A stretch of 64,000 bases of DNA from NCBI GenBank assembly GCA_002384935.1, contig DGCD01000018.1, positions 1-64,000 of the forward strand. The letters are read 5' to 3'. This document shows, piece after piece, positions 15,986 to 24,676 of this stretch. The stretch is from Pusillimonas sp. UBA3987. Its GTDB lineage: Bacteria; Pseudomonadota; Gammaproteobacteria; Burkholderiales; Burkholderiaceae_B. A program made the position numbers and the translations under genes. The notes beneath the pieces were generated by a model, which worked only from the letters and a program-made list of their open reading frames with translations, searched no databases and had not been told where the DNA came from. Within the stretch, counting starts at the first letter, position 1, and every line of letters begins with the position of its first letter.

Positions 15986-17618
15986 CTATGATTGCGACGT
16001 GTGTATTGTGGGAACAGGCGCGGGAGGCGGCATTCTTGCACATCAGCTGGCCAAGGCCGGGGTGAGTGTCTGGTCGCTTGAGCAGGGTCCGTCTCTGCAG
16101 GACGACTTCTTTAAGACCGTCATGCCGCCTGGAGCGGGCGCGACTTTTGGTATCGGGCCCAGTACTGTTTGGCCCGGCGACCCGCACGATAGTTTGTTTG
16201 TTCATCCGTTGTTCGCTGATGGCCAGCACGGCTCGACAGCGCGTCCCGAAGGGGGCTTTCAGCATTTCCAGGTATTGGCGGCTAATGGGCTGCAGAATCT
16301 TTGGAATGGTGTCAGTGTCCGGTTCTCCCGCGACGATTTCAAATACTGGCCAATTGAAGGTCAGTCACTTGATTCTCATTACAGTGCGGTCGAGAAGCTC
16401 ATTACCGTATGCGGAACGCGCGAAGGGATTGACGCATTACCCGACGGCGAGTTCATCGAACCCAAGCCATTGCGTCCGGCAGATCACATGATCGTCGATG
16501 CGGTACAAAAATTAAACGATGGGTATTCCTACGCTATTCCCAACCGTAAAGCCATTAATACACGCCAGGGTATGGCAACCTCGTGTGTCTCTACCGGTAT
16601 CTGCACTTCGGGTTGCCCGGTCGGGTCCGTTTACAAATTCACGGCACGGCTGTTGCCTGACATTGCCGGGCTGCCAAATTATCGTTTGGTTTCCAATGCA
16701 AAAGTACTGCGCGTGTTGCGCAGTAGTGAAAATCGCAATCAGGTTGATGAAGTAGAGTATCTCGACACAGAAACGCTTGAAAAGCACCGCGTACGCGCGC
16801 GCGTCGTTGTGCTGGCAACCGGTGCGGTTGAAACGCCACGTATTTTGTTCAACTCTGCAGATGCAACCGAGCCCGAGGGGCTGGGGAACCAGGGCGGCAT
16901 GCTGGGGCGGGGCTTGCAGGACAATCCTAAAGTAGTGTTGTCCACCTCATTGCGGCGTCTTTGGGGCAAACAGCGTGACTACGACATTGGTTATGGCGAT
17001 TTGCTTATCTTGATGTCGCGGGGCAGGCTGGCAGGTGGCGCCCAATTCCCCTTTATCGGCCATGCAATTCACGGCATACCCGATGTTCCTCATTATTTGG
17101 GGCAAATGAAATGGATGCCGCCGCGCCTGAAAGAGCGTGTCGCCAGGCATTTGTTCTATAGCTATGTAACGCTTGGCCTTTTTTGCGCTGGCGAGCGCAA
17201 GCTGGACAACAGGGTTCGGCTTGCGGATACAACCGATCGCTATGGTGTCCGACAGGTGGCCGTTGATTTCACCATGCCGGACGCGGTGCATGAGCAAATG
17301 GATGTCATGATGGCCTGGGGGCGGAAAATCCTGAAGTCGGCGTCTTCTACATTGATTTATGAAACGCGTGACAACAGCGGCACCGGTATTCATTATGCCG
17401 GTACCACTGCGATGTCGACGGATGCTTCGCAGGGCGTAGTCGACAGTCACTTGCGAGTGCACGGTTTCGACAATCTGTATGTTTGTGACGGCGGAGTGAT
17501 ACCGCATCTGCCGGATAAACACCTTACGTTGACCATTATGGCGTTTTCCCATCGTCTTGCCCAACGCCTGTCGTCGCAGTTCCAGGCGCTTGATGCACAA
17601 ACAGGGCAGGCTGCCTGA
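15975..17618 (+). CDS. GMC-family FAD-dependent oxidoreductase
   Basis: The 547-residue protein binds FAD through IVGTGAGGG at residues 11-19. It has VVLATGAVETPRIL mid-way and the C-terminal GMC block GTGIHYAGTTAMSTDAS and NLYVCDGGVIPHLPDKHLTLTIMAFSHRLA. CTSGCPVGS near residue 212 is a cysteine pair seen in the gluconate/fructose dehydrogenase branch. No Tat signal is present, unlike the periplasmic three-subunit enzymes. It probably oxidises a sugar, polyol or cyclitol hydroxyl. The GTG start at 15975 follows AAAGGAG; an in-frame ATG 12 codons earlier would lie within the carrier gene. Confidence 0.85.
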   Translation: MERDYDCDVCIVGTGAGGGILAHQLAKAGVSVWSLEQGPSLQDDFFKTVMPPGAGATFGIGPSTVWPGDPHDSLFVHPLFADGQHGSTARPEGGFQHFQVLAANGLQNLWNGVSVRFSRDDFKYWPIEGQSLDSHYSAVEKLITVCGTREGIDALPDGEFIEPKPLRPADHMIVDAVQKLNDGYSYAIPNRKAINTRQGMATSCVSTGICTSGCPVGSVYKFTARLLPDIAGLPNYRLVSNAKVLRVLRSSENRNQVDEVEYLDTETLEKHRVRARVVVLATGAVETPRILFNSADATEPEGLGNQGGMLGRGLQDNPKVVLSTSLRRLWGKQRDYDIGYGDLLILMSRGRLAGGAQFPFIGHAIHGIPDVPHYLGQMKWMPPRLKERVARHLFYSYVTLGLFCAGERKLDNRVRLADTTDRYGVRQVAVDFTMPDAVHEQMDVMMAWGRKILKSASSTLIYETRDNSGTGIHYAGTTAMSTDASQGVVDSHLRVHGFDNLYVCDGGVIPHLPDKHLTLTIMAFSHRLAQRLSSQFQALDAQTGQAA

Positions 17619-17633
17619 GGGTACACACGCTTT

Positions 17634-19178
17634 ATGAAAAGCTCCCCCGACATGATTTCGGTTTCCCCTCATATTGCTGCTTCACTGGCGCATGCTGAAA
17701 CAGACCCGTTTGTTGACGAGGATTCAGGGCTGCAACAGGTTCAAGCGCTTCGATTGCAGTTGCTGAAAGCACAATATGCGCATTTGCGGCGCGCGGATCA
17801 GGCGCTGTTGATTGTGATTGCGGGTATCGACGGAGTGGGGAAAGGCCGCTGCATCAACTTGCTCAATGAGTGGATGGACGCGCGCTATGTGCATACACTG
17901 GCTTTTGGTGAGTCGCAAGCACCCGCGTCACTGATGCCGCCTTTGTGGCGTTATTGGCAATATATGCCGCCCAAGGGTACGACGGGAATTGTGTTCGGTT
18001 CCTGGTATCGGCCCTTGCTTGAGTTGTTGAAGAAAAAGCGGCCCGATTGGAAGCAGGTCGAGGCTGTTACGCGTGCCATTCGTGATTTTGAAACAACATT
18101 AAGCCGCAATGGGGTGCAGGTTGTGAAACTGTGGTTTCACATGTCCAAGCAAGCTCAGAAGGCCCATACAGACAGCTTGCTTGCCGACCCTGAAACCGCC
18201 TGGCAGGTCGAAACACTCGATTTGAAAGTAAGGAAAAAATTCGATCATGCGCGCCGAGCTGGTGCGCTGGCAATGAGTTTGACACACGAGCGACGTATGC
18301 CGTGGCAAATCGTACCATCGGCGCACGACGTGTACCGGGTCATCAGTACCGGGCAGGCTGTACTCAAAGGGTTGCGTAAACGGCAGGTCGCAGGTGGTTG
18401 GCGTCCTGCTTACGAGTTGGCTATAAGTGAATCTGCGCCGACCTCTGTTGTATCGTCATTGTCATTGGATGAAATTGATTTTTCAGCAAAGCTGAAAAAG
18501 GCCGACTATCAGGATCAGTTGCCTGCTCTGCAAGGCCGCCTCGCCCGCGCGCTGCGCGACCCGCGGTTCAGGAACCGATCGCTTGTGCTGGTGTTCGAAG
18601 GCCAGGACGCTGCCGGTAAAGGCGGTGCGATTCGCCGTATTACGGCGGCGCTCGATGCACGTCAATACCGCGCTATCCCCATCTCGGCGCCCTCCGAGGA
18701 AGAGCGGGCGCGGCCTTATTTGTGGCGTTTCTGGCGACGGTTGCCAAAGCCGGGACGTGTCGCCATTTTTGATCGCTCCTGGTACGGACGGGTCTTGGTC
18801 GAGCGGGTCGAGTCGTTGATAACGCAACCTCAGTGGGAACACGGTTACGACGAAATCAATCAGTTTGAAGAACAAATAGTCGATAACGGGGCCATTGTGA
18901 TTAAATTCTGGCTTGCCATTACCAAAGAAGAACAATTGGAGCGCTTTCATGCGCGCAAGAAATCGCCTTTCAAGTTTTTCAAGATCACGCCCGAAGACTG
19001 GCGGAATCGGCGCAAATGGGATGCTTACTGGGTAGCCACGAATGAAATGTTGGCCCGAACGCATACCGCCCGCAGCCCCTGGCATCTTGTTTCTGCTAAT
19101 GACAAGCACCATGCAAGGATCGAGGTGCTTGAAACGGTTTTGGCGCGCCTGGAAAGCGAATTGGGCCGGGCGGGTTAA
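17634..19178 (+). CDS. pap: Polyphosphate:AMP phosphotransferase (tandem PPK2)
   Basis: The 514-residue protein is two PPK2 domains in a row, as in class II PPK2. The N-terminal Walker A is GIDGVGKG (64-71) and the C-terminal one GQDAAGKG (323-330). The C-terminal half keeps the full set: RPYLWRFWRRLPKPG, FDRSWYGRVLVERVE, and WRNRRKWDAYWVATNEML. The N-terminal half has a changed lid (FGSWYRPLLELL), as usual where only the second domain is active. The enzyme makes ADP from AMP and polyphosphate. It follows the GMC gene by 15 bases and may be transcribed with it. Confidence 0.85.
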   Translation: MKSSPDMISVSPHIAASLAHAETDPFVDEDSGLQQVQALRLQLLKAQYAHLRRADQALLIVIAGIDGVGKGRCINLLNEWMDARYVHTLAFGESQAPASLMPPLWRYWQYMPPKGTTGIVFGSWYRPLLELLKKKRPDWKQVEAVTRAIRDFETTLSRNGVQVVKLWFHMSKQAQKAHTDSLLADPETAWQVETLDLKVRKKFDHARRAGALAMSLTHERRMPWQIVPSAHDVYRVISTGQAVLKGLRKRQVAGGWRPAYELAISESAPTSVVSSLSLDEIDFSAKLKKADYQDQLPALQGRLARALRDPRFRNRSLVLVFEGQDAAGKGGAIRRITAALDARQYRAIPISAPSEEERARPYLWRFWRRLPKPGRVAIFDRSWYGRVLVERVESLITQPQWEHGYDEINQFEEQIVDNGAIVIKFWLAITKEEQLERFHARKKSPFKFFKITPEDWRNRRKWDAYWVATNEMLARTHTARSPWHLVSANDKHHARIEVLETVLARLESELGRAG

Positions 19179-19248
19179 GATGTTGTGCTTCGCCCATCGT
19201 TGACGTGGCCGGACTTAATGATATTGAGATTGGGGTAAGGGTTTCAGG

Positions 19249-20313
19249 ATGAGTGTTGCTAAATTTGGCCTGCAGGTGTTTTTCGCGCTGCTGTTTTATG
19301 TTGGTTTGCAGCCCGCGTGGGCCGACATTCCGTCTCCCAGTGCCGACAAACCCACCCTGGTCACGGTTGACCTTAAGCTTGAAGATATTAACGATATCAA
19401 GCTCGGTTCCGGCACTTTCGACTTAACAGCGCAGTTCGGCATGCGCTGGCATGATCCGCGTCTGGCGTTCACGCCTGACGCAGGAAGAGCGGGGCCGCGT
19501 ATCTGGATGGGGGCGCGGGCGGAGCAGCAATTGCAGCAGATCTGGCATCCGATTATCGACGTCAATGGCGAAAAGGGCTTGTCGGTTGCCCGGATTTACT
19601 CCCTCAGTATCTGGCCAGATGGGAGTGTGGAGTTACGTGAAAAATTTTCGGCAATGCCACGTTTCGACGGCGAATTGACGTGGTTTCCGTTTGGCCATTT
19701 GACATTAAGTTTAACGTTGACCAGTGCAGCCATGGATCGGCAGCAAATTGAATTTGAGTTGGGGGAACTGACGCCCAAAGATGACCTTGCCGCCGTGGAT
19801 CGGGTCATTCATGGCAACTGGGTGCCCGAGGAAGTGCGTTGGAGTGTCAGTGAGCGAAACCGCATGGTGCATTCCAACCATTTATACCCTCAAATTGATC
19901 TTGATATCCGGGTGGAACATGATTTCCTTGACGGTGTTCACAAGGTTTTGCTGCCTTTGATTGTTATTGCCTTGGCGTCTTGGGGCTTGTTATGGCTCAA
20001 CCCTACAGTTCAACCGGCTTTTTCTTCGCCCAGAATTGGAGGCACAACAACGCTGATACTGACGACAATTGCGATGAAATTCGTCTTGGGGCGCGAACTG
20101 CCGGTGGTGCATTATCTGACGCTGGCCGATGTGTTGTTTAATGTGACCATCGTTATGTTAACCATCGGTTTGCTGACGTCGTGCCTGGTTGTCGCGGTAT
20201 TCACCGCGCGTGGTGCCGATGCCGCCCGGCCTTTGAATCGCGTCATAACGCAGTTGTACCCTTTGGCGTATGTCGGGTTGCTAGCTGTATCGATAGCTCT
20301 ATTTGTTGAATGA
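19249..20313 (+). CDS. Prokaryotic pentameric ligand-gated ion channel (Cys-loop receptor superfamily) homologue
   Basis: The 354-residue protein has a signal peptide (cut after AWA, residue 25) and a beta-rich outer domain with family landmarks: FGMRWHDPRLAF at 63-74, QQIWHPIIDVNG near 96-107 and AMPRFDGELTWFPFGHLTLSL at 136-156. Four membrane helices follow: M1 about 232-250 (LLPLIVIALASWG), M2 263-284 (IGGTTTLILTTIAMKFVL), then ELPVVHYLTLADVLF into M3 290-318, and M4 335-353. This is the GLIC/ELIC plan. The FPFD of most members is FPFG here. Ligand and ion are unknown. The stop overlaps the next start by 4 bases. Confidence 0.85.
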   Translation: MSVAKFGLQVFFALLFYVGLQPAWADIPSPSADKPTLVTVDLKLEDINDIKLGSGTFDLTAQFGMRWHDPRLAFTPDAGRAGPRIWMGARAEQQLQQIWHPIIDVNGEKGLSVARIYSLSIWPDGSVELREKFSAMPRFDGELTWFPFGHLTLSLTLTSAAMDRQQIEFELGELTPKDDLAAVDRVIHGNWVPEEVRWSVSERNRMVHSNHLYPQIDLDIRVEHDFLDGVHKVLLPLIVIALASWGLLWLNPTVQPAFSSPRIGGTTTLILTTIAMKFVLGRELPVVHYLTLADVLFNVTIVMLTIGLLTSCLVVAVFTARGADAARPLNRVITQLYPLAYVGLLAVSIALFVE

Positions 20314-21227
20314 TGCCCGTTAGTTCTGTAAAGCGTTTTTGGGCAGGGTACTGCCTGGCGATTCTTGGTGCGATATTTTTCTCGGCCAAGGGTGTCGTGG
20401 TGAAAATGACCTATCTGTATGAAGGGGTCGATGCGGTCACCATCATCGGGTTTCGAATGCTCTTGTCGGGGCCCGTTTTTCTTGCGGTTGCGGTGTACCA
20501 GGCCAATAAGGCGCGTAAAGGATTGATCCCGCGCCTTACCGTGCGTCAGCGCTGGCAAATCGTGCTGTTGGGTTTCATTGGTTATTATTTGGCCAGTTTT
20601 CTTGCTTTCCTGGGATTGCAGACCATTTCCGCCGGTTTGGAGCGCGTCGTGCTCTACCTTTCACCGACTTTCGTCCTGCTGATCACTGCCCTGTATTTCA
20701 AGCGGCCGATTGCGTTGCGCCAATGGTTGGCATTGGCCTTGTCTTATGCGGGTGTCGTGTTTGTGTTTCTACACGATTTGTCTTTTTCCGGCCCGGCCGT
20801 GATTGTGGGCGCCGGGTTTGTGCTGGCGTCGGCACTGTCTTACTCGGTGTACTTGATCGGGTCGGCTGAAATCATCAAAGTCGTTGGGGCAACACGTCTT
20901 GTTGCCTACGCGATGTCGGTTTCGGCTGCGTTTACGATCGCACAGTTCTTTTGGGTTCACTCTTGGGAGGGCCTGCAGCAGCCTTGGCCGGTATATCAAT
21001 TATCGCTGATCCATGCCACGCTCAATACGGTCGCGCCCACATTCATGATCATGTGGGCGGTTGCCAGAATCGGTGCACCGTTAACTTCGCAACTGGGGCT
21101 GATTGGACCTGTCTCGGTGCTGTTTCTGGCGGCCTGGTTTTTGGGTGAGCCGGTTACGGCCCTGCAGCTTGTTGGTACTGCTTTTGTGTTAACCGGCGTC
21201 ATTGTGTTGGGTAGGGGAAAACGTTAA
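20310..21227 (+). CDS. DMT superfamily (EamA) transporter
   Basis: The 305-residue protein has ten spans in two EamA repeats, the first about 12-150 (ILGAIFFSAKGVVVKMTY...) and the second about 160-300 (ILGAxx-like VGAGFVLASALSYSVYLIGS, then LGLIGPVSVLFLAAWFLGEPVTALQLVGTAFVLTGVIVLGR). Family members export amino acids, nucleobases or other metabolites. It begins at the ATGA overlap with the channel gene, so the two are translationally coupled. Confidence 0.85.
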   Translation: MMPVSSVKRFWAGYCLAILGAIFFSAKGVVVKMTYLYEGVDAVTIIGFRMLLSGPVFLAVAVYQANKARKGLIPRLTVRQRWQIVLLGFIGYYLASFLAFLGLQTISAGLERVVLYLSPTFVLLITALYFKRPIALRQWLALALSYAGVVFVFLHDLSFSGPAVIVGAGFVLASALSYSVYLIGSAEIIKVVGATRLVAYAMSVSAAFTIAQFFWVHSWEGLQQPWPVYQLSLIHATLNTVAPTFMIMWAVARIGAPLTSQLGLIGPVSVLFLAAWFLGEPVTALQLVGTAFVLTGVIVLGRGKR

Positions 21228-21239
21228 CTTGCCATGTGC

Positions 21240-21617
21240 TCAAGACCACCACGACAGGGGGTTCTGCGTTAAAGCAACGCCGACAATATAGAAGAAAATC
21301 AATACAGCCACCACTGCGGCCAGTGCACGGGCCGTAGCGGTTTTGCCTTTCTTTATGGCCACCATGCCAACCGCAATATAGAAAACAACCCCAATAATCT
21401 TGGCCAGAATCCAGGTTTGGTGAAAACCGATCATGAAGGCCAGGGCCAGACCACAGACTAGAAGAATCGTATCGACGACATGCGGTGCGATGCGCACAAA
21501 CGGGGCTTGCAGTCTGGGTGAGCGCATGACCGACCAGTACGCGCGGACAATGAAAAACACCAGGCTGACAACGGCGGCAGTAACGTGCAGGTGTTTCAGG
21601 ATTGTATAAGAGAGCAT
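21240..21617 (-). CDS. SirB2-like small membrane protein
   Basis: From MLSYTILKHLHVTAAVVSL the protein has 125 residues and four hydrophobic spans, with the SirB2 pattern of an early histidine (LKHLHV), a middle IGFHQTWILAKIIGVVFYI and a short C-terminus. SirB2 proteins are of unknown function. An in-frame ATG at 21641 would overlap the ABC gene by 17 bases and add eight residues; neither start has a strong ribosome binding site. It is likely expressed with the upstream ABC gene. Confidence 0.7.
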   Translation of the reverse strand: MLSYTILKHLHVTAAVVSLVFFIVRAYWSVMRSPRLQAPFVRIAPHVVDTILLVCGLALAFMIGFHQTWILAKIIGVVFYIAVGMVAIKKGKTATARALAAVVAVLIFFYIVGVALTQNPLSWWS

Positions 21618-21624
21618 GGCAGTA

Positions 21625-23541
21625 TCAGGCTGGGGAATCATTTGAAATGAACCACTGGCCGTTTCCTTTTAAATTGAGTTGTTTGTCGTGGTGTCGGACA
21701 AGCGTGCTACGGTGTCCGACGCTGATTAAGACGGTATCCGGTATATGCTTGTGAATCAAGCGATACATGGCATCTTCCAGGCCTTCGTCCATTGCAGAAG
21801 TGGCTTCATCAAGGAAAGCAACGTGCGGGCGGGCCAGCATCAGGCGGCCGAACGCGAGCCTTTGTTGCTCACCCAAAGACAAAATCCGGCTCCAGTCGTT
21901 CACTTCGTCGAGCCGGTCAATCAAATGGCCCAGTTGAACTTGTTCCAGCACTGCGCGGGCATACGGGTCTTGATGCGTTGCCAGGGGAGCGACGGTGGTG
22001 GGGGTGTCGATCTGGTCATCCAGGTTGTGCGGTGCCGAACCGGAGCTGGCCAGAGCCGCTTCTTTTTGTTCCTCGCGGTCGATAAGCTGGCCCTCTTTGG
22101 TGCTTACTATTTGCGGATAATACAGCGCCTGGCGAAGTGATCCCAGGGGCAGGTACGGCTTTTGTGCAAGGAATAGCAGGTGGTCCTGAGGCCGCTCGAC
22201 ATCACCTTCACAGAAAGGCCACAGGCCGGCAATTGCGCGCAACAGCGTTGTTTTACCCGAGCCCGATGGTCCGCGAATAAGAAGCGTATTGCCTGGCTCA
22301 AGAGAAAAGCTCAACTGGTCGATCAGCAATCGGTTGTTGGGTGTGCGCACGGTAAGGTTGCGGATCGCCAGATGATTGACATGGTCATTCAGCGTGGGGC
22401 GCGGCAATTGTTGCGACTCGTCAATCGCCCGGTTGAAACCGGTTAGACGATCCAGGGTTGCGCGGTACGACGCGAACTCATCGTAGGCGTTGCGAAAAAA
22501 TGAAAGATTGTCTTGCAAACGCCCGAATGCTTGTGCCGTTTGCATCAGGTCGCCCAGCGTAATTTGTTCGGAAAAGAAACGTTTGGCCTGAATAATGAAC
22601 GGAAACACGACGGCTGCCTGCGTTACCGTGAAGTTAAAGCCCAGAAACTTCAGTGATCGATACACTATCGCCCAGGCATTGCTGATCACTTGTGCAAAGC
22701 GGCCGCGCAATAGCGCGCCTTCAACCTTTTCGCCGGCATAAAAGGCAATGCTTTCCGAATATTCGCGCAACCTGACCAGCGCATAACGATAGTCGGCGTT
22801 GAAGCGTTCGTTCAGGAAGTTCAGCATAATGAGCGGTCGGCCAATGCGAATGGCCAGCAGGGTGGCCACCAGCACATAAATGAAAACCACAAACACCATG
22901 GCGCGAGGTATTTCAAACCCAAACAAGTCCAGCGGCCCCGACAAGCCCCATAGAATAAGCGTAAAAGCAACCGTTGAAACCAATGCGTCAACCACGCCCA
23001 TGGATAATGTCAGCGACGATTGTACGAATACCGTAATGTCCTGTTGAATGCGCTGGTCGGGGTTGTCCACACCTTTTTCCAGGTGTTGGGTGCGATAGTA
23101 AGATTGCCCGTCGAGCCAACGGTTCAACAACCGATTGTTCAGCCAGGTTCGCCAGTGAATTGAAAACGCCTGTTGAACATAATAATCGAGCAGCGACCGT
23201 AAAACGTGTACGGTAGCCAAAGCCGAAAACAGCCACATTGCCAGCCAGAACGCTGTCTCGTTCAAATCCTGCAGGGCGCTGTACATGGTGTTGTACCAGT
23301 TCGAAAACAGCACTTGCAACCGCACGCCGGCCAGCGTCAGGAACAGAATAAATGCAATGGTTAGAATGGGTTTCCAACTGCGTCGGGGCGAGAAGTAGCC
23401 ACTCGATAGTTGCCAGAACTGGCGCCCCCATACCGTGCGCCGGGCCAGGAACCAGACTGTCAGGCCGAAGCATACCAACGTAACGGCATATACTTGTGAA
23501 AGCCATATGGCGCTGTTGATCAGTTCCTGCGTCCAGTTCAT
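21625..23541 (-). CDS. ABC transporter, permease fused to ATPase (YddA/SbmA-like branch)
   Basis: The 638-residue protein has six N-terminal spans of the ABC_membrane_2 type, including NWYNTMYSALQDLNETAFW and WRTWLNNRLLNRWLDGQSYYR. An ATPase domain follows from about residue 400: Walker A RGPSGSGKTTLLRA, signature LSLGEQQRLAFGRL, and Walker B HVAFLDEATSAMDE. This is the architecture of YddA, Rv1819c and the peroxisomal ABCD group, which move vitamin B12, peptides or acyl compounds. About 60 residues between the Q-loop and the signature (SSGSAPHNLDDQIDTPTTVAPL region) look like an insertion. Substrate unknown. Confidence 0.85.
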   Translation of the reverse strand: MNWTQELINSAIWLSQVYAVTLVCFGLTVWFLARRTVWGRQFWQLSSGYFSPRRSWKPILTIAFILFLTLAGVRLQVLFSNWYNTMYSALQDLNETAFWLAMWLFSALATVHVLRSLLDYYVQQAFSIHWRTWLNNRLLNRWLDGQSYYRTQHLEKGVDNPDQRIQQDITVFVQSSLTLSMGVVDALVSTVAFTLILWGLSGPLDLFGFEIPRAMVFVVFIYVLVATLLAIRIGRPLIMLNFLNERFNADYRYALVRLREYSESIAFYAGEKVEGALLRGRFAQVISNAWAIVYRSLKFLGFNFTVTQAAVVFPFIIQAKRFFSEQITLGDLMQTAQAFGRLQDNLSFFRNAYDEFASYRATLDRLTGFNRAIDESQQLPRPTLNDHVNHLAIRNLTVRTPNNRLLIDQLSFSLEPGNTLLIRGPSGSGKTTLLRAIAGLWPFCEGDVERPQDHLLFLAQKPYLPLGSLRQALYYPQIVSTKEGQLIDREEQKEAALASSGSAPHNLDDQIDTPTTVAPLATHQDPYARAVLEQVQLGHLIDRLDEVNDWSRILSLGEQQRLAFGRLMLARPHVAFLDEATSAMDEGLEDAMYRLIHKHIPDTVLISVGHRSTLVRHHDKQLNLKGNGQWFISNDSPA

Positions 23542-23651
23542 TCAGTTCACTCCGGCCTGCTGAGGTGTTGGCGGTTGATTTTTGTCTTGTAAAAAAAGCG
23601 GCCATAAAGCGATAATGGCCATCCAGTTTCAACAATTTTTAAAGGGTAGTC

Positions 23652-24026
23652 ATGCCATACGTCACCATTACCACCACTTCAGGTTTGAACAATGTCCAGA
23701 AAAAACAACTGATTGAAAAATCAAGCGACGCCATTGTTCAGGTTTTGGGCTCCGCTTTGCCTTCAGTCCGCGTGATGTTACATGAATTGCCGGAAGGGCA
23801 CTACATGGATGGCGGGCAGTGGGATGCGCCGGGTATTCTTTTTAATGTCGATATGATTGAAGGACGTACGGAAGAGCAGAAGGCCGAATTGCTGGCCGCA
23901 TTCGGCAAGCTGGCCAATGAGATTACCGGCTATTCGCAAGACCAGATTCACGGTATTTTGCACGATATTCTGAAAACCAATATTCGTGTCAAGGGCGGTT
24001 TAACAGCCAAGCAGGCAGGGCGTTAA
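23652..24026 (+). CDS. Tautomerase superfamily protein, double domain
   Basis: The 124-residue protein starts MPYVTITTTSGLNNVQKKQL, giving the catalytic N-terminal Pro once Met is removed. The second half repeats the 4-oxalocrotonate tautomerase unit (FNVDMIEGRTEEQKAELLAAFGKL) without a terminal Pro. The single-unit enzymes have about 62 residues, so this is a fused pair. An arginine (R40) is in the place of the family's substrate-binding arginine. Function unassigned. A strong terminator follows. Confidence 0.8.
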   Translation: MPYVTITTTSGLNNVQKKQLIEKSSDAIVQVLGSALPSVRVMLHELPEGHYMDGGQWDAPGILFNVDMIEGRTEEQKAELLAAFGKLANEITGYSQDQIHGILHDILKTNIRVKGGLTAKQAGR

Positions 24027-24076
24027 GCGCCAGGGTTGCCTGGTAACCGTTCGCGGTATTGAGCGTTGTGAATAAG

Positions 24077-24114
24077 AAACACCCCGCGCCAGTTTGGCAG
24101 CGGGGTGTTTTTTT
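24077..24114 (+). terminator. Intrinsic terminator after the tautomerase gene
   Basis: AAACACCCCGC (24077-24087) and GCGGGGTGTTT (24100-24110) form a perfect 11-base stem around a 12-base loop, followed by TTTTTTT. The A-run on the other side makes it usable in both directions, including for the converging CigR-like genes. Confidence 0.9.
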
Positions 24115-24120
24115 AATGAT

Positions 24121-24639
24121 TTAATAGCGGCCCAGATTTTCAATCGCGTCTACGACCATATTGGTGCCCACCGCCAGCAATAGAATGTCCGAAGCCACGC
24201 GCACGTATCGATAGCCATCCGGAGGGTCGCCCAGGCGGATGCGTAAGTTTTGATCTAGGTCATAGAACGTGATGTCAGGCTCGAGGGGGTAACCCAATCG
24301 CCATTGCTTTGCCTGACCTGGCGGCATGCAGCCGTTGTTTTTTTTGGCTAGCCCAGGGGGGCAGTGACCACGACGGAACATGTCATTGTAGTAATCCCCG
24401 GCGATCCGGCGGTGGTTGTCGCCGAAAAATGATATTTCGATCGCGGAACCGGAGCCACGATCCTCAGGGCTGCGTTCGTATCCTGGAGCGCGTTGGCTGT
24501 TATTACTCTTTTGCATTTTGTCAGGCGGCCCGTTACCGTTGCCCGGTCCTTTAGGGCCGGGCCCTTGAGCGGCAACAGTTGATGAGGCCAAAACCAAAGC
24601 AAGCGTCGCAAAATAATAAGCTGGTTTGGCAAGTTGCAT
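24121..24639 (-). CDS. CigR-like exported protein, copy 1
   Basis: The 172-residue protein has a signal peptide (cut after VAA near residue 24) and a Gly/Pro-rich linker. The CigR-family core is FFGDNHRRIAGDYY, then GHCPPGLAKKNNGCMPPGQAKQWRLGYPLEP, and it ends in a hydrophobic stretch YRYVRVASDILLLAVGTNMVVDAIENLGRY. In Salmonella CigR is an anti-virulence envelope protein; RcnB-like metal proteins share parts of the core. No lipobox is seen. The neighbour upstream is a close paralogue, 37 bases away. Confidence 0.75.
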   Translation of the reverse strand: MQLAKPAYYFATLALVLASSTVAAQGPGPKGPGNGNGPPDKMQKSNNSQRAPGYERSPEDRGSGSAIEISFFGDNHRRIAGDYYNDMFRRGHCPPGLAKKNNGCMPPGQAKQWRLGYPLEPDITFYDLDQNLRIRLGDPPDGYRYVRVASDILLLAVGTNMVVDAIENLGRY

Positions 24640-24676
24640 AGTGAACTCCTTTCAGGTTTTAAACCGGGCGTCGTAA

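Noticed and set aside
16947..17672. 241-codon minus-strand frame opposite the GMC gene
   Set aside because: No family, no ribosome binding site, overlaps a well supported gene completely.
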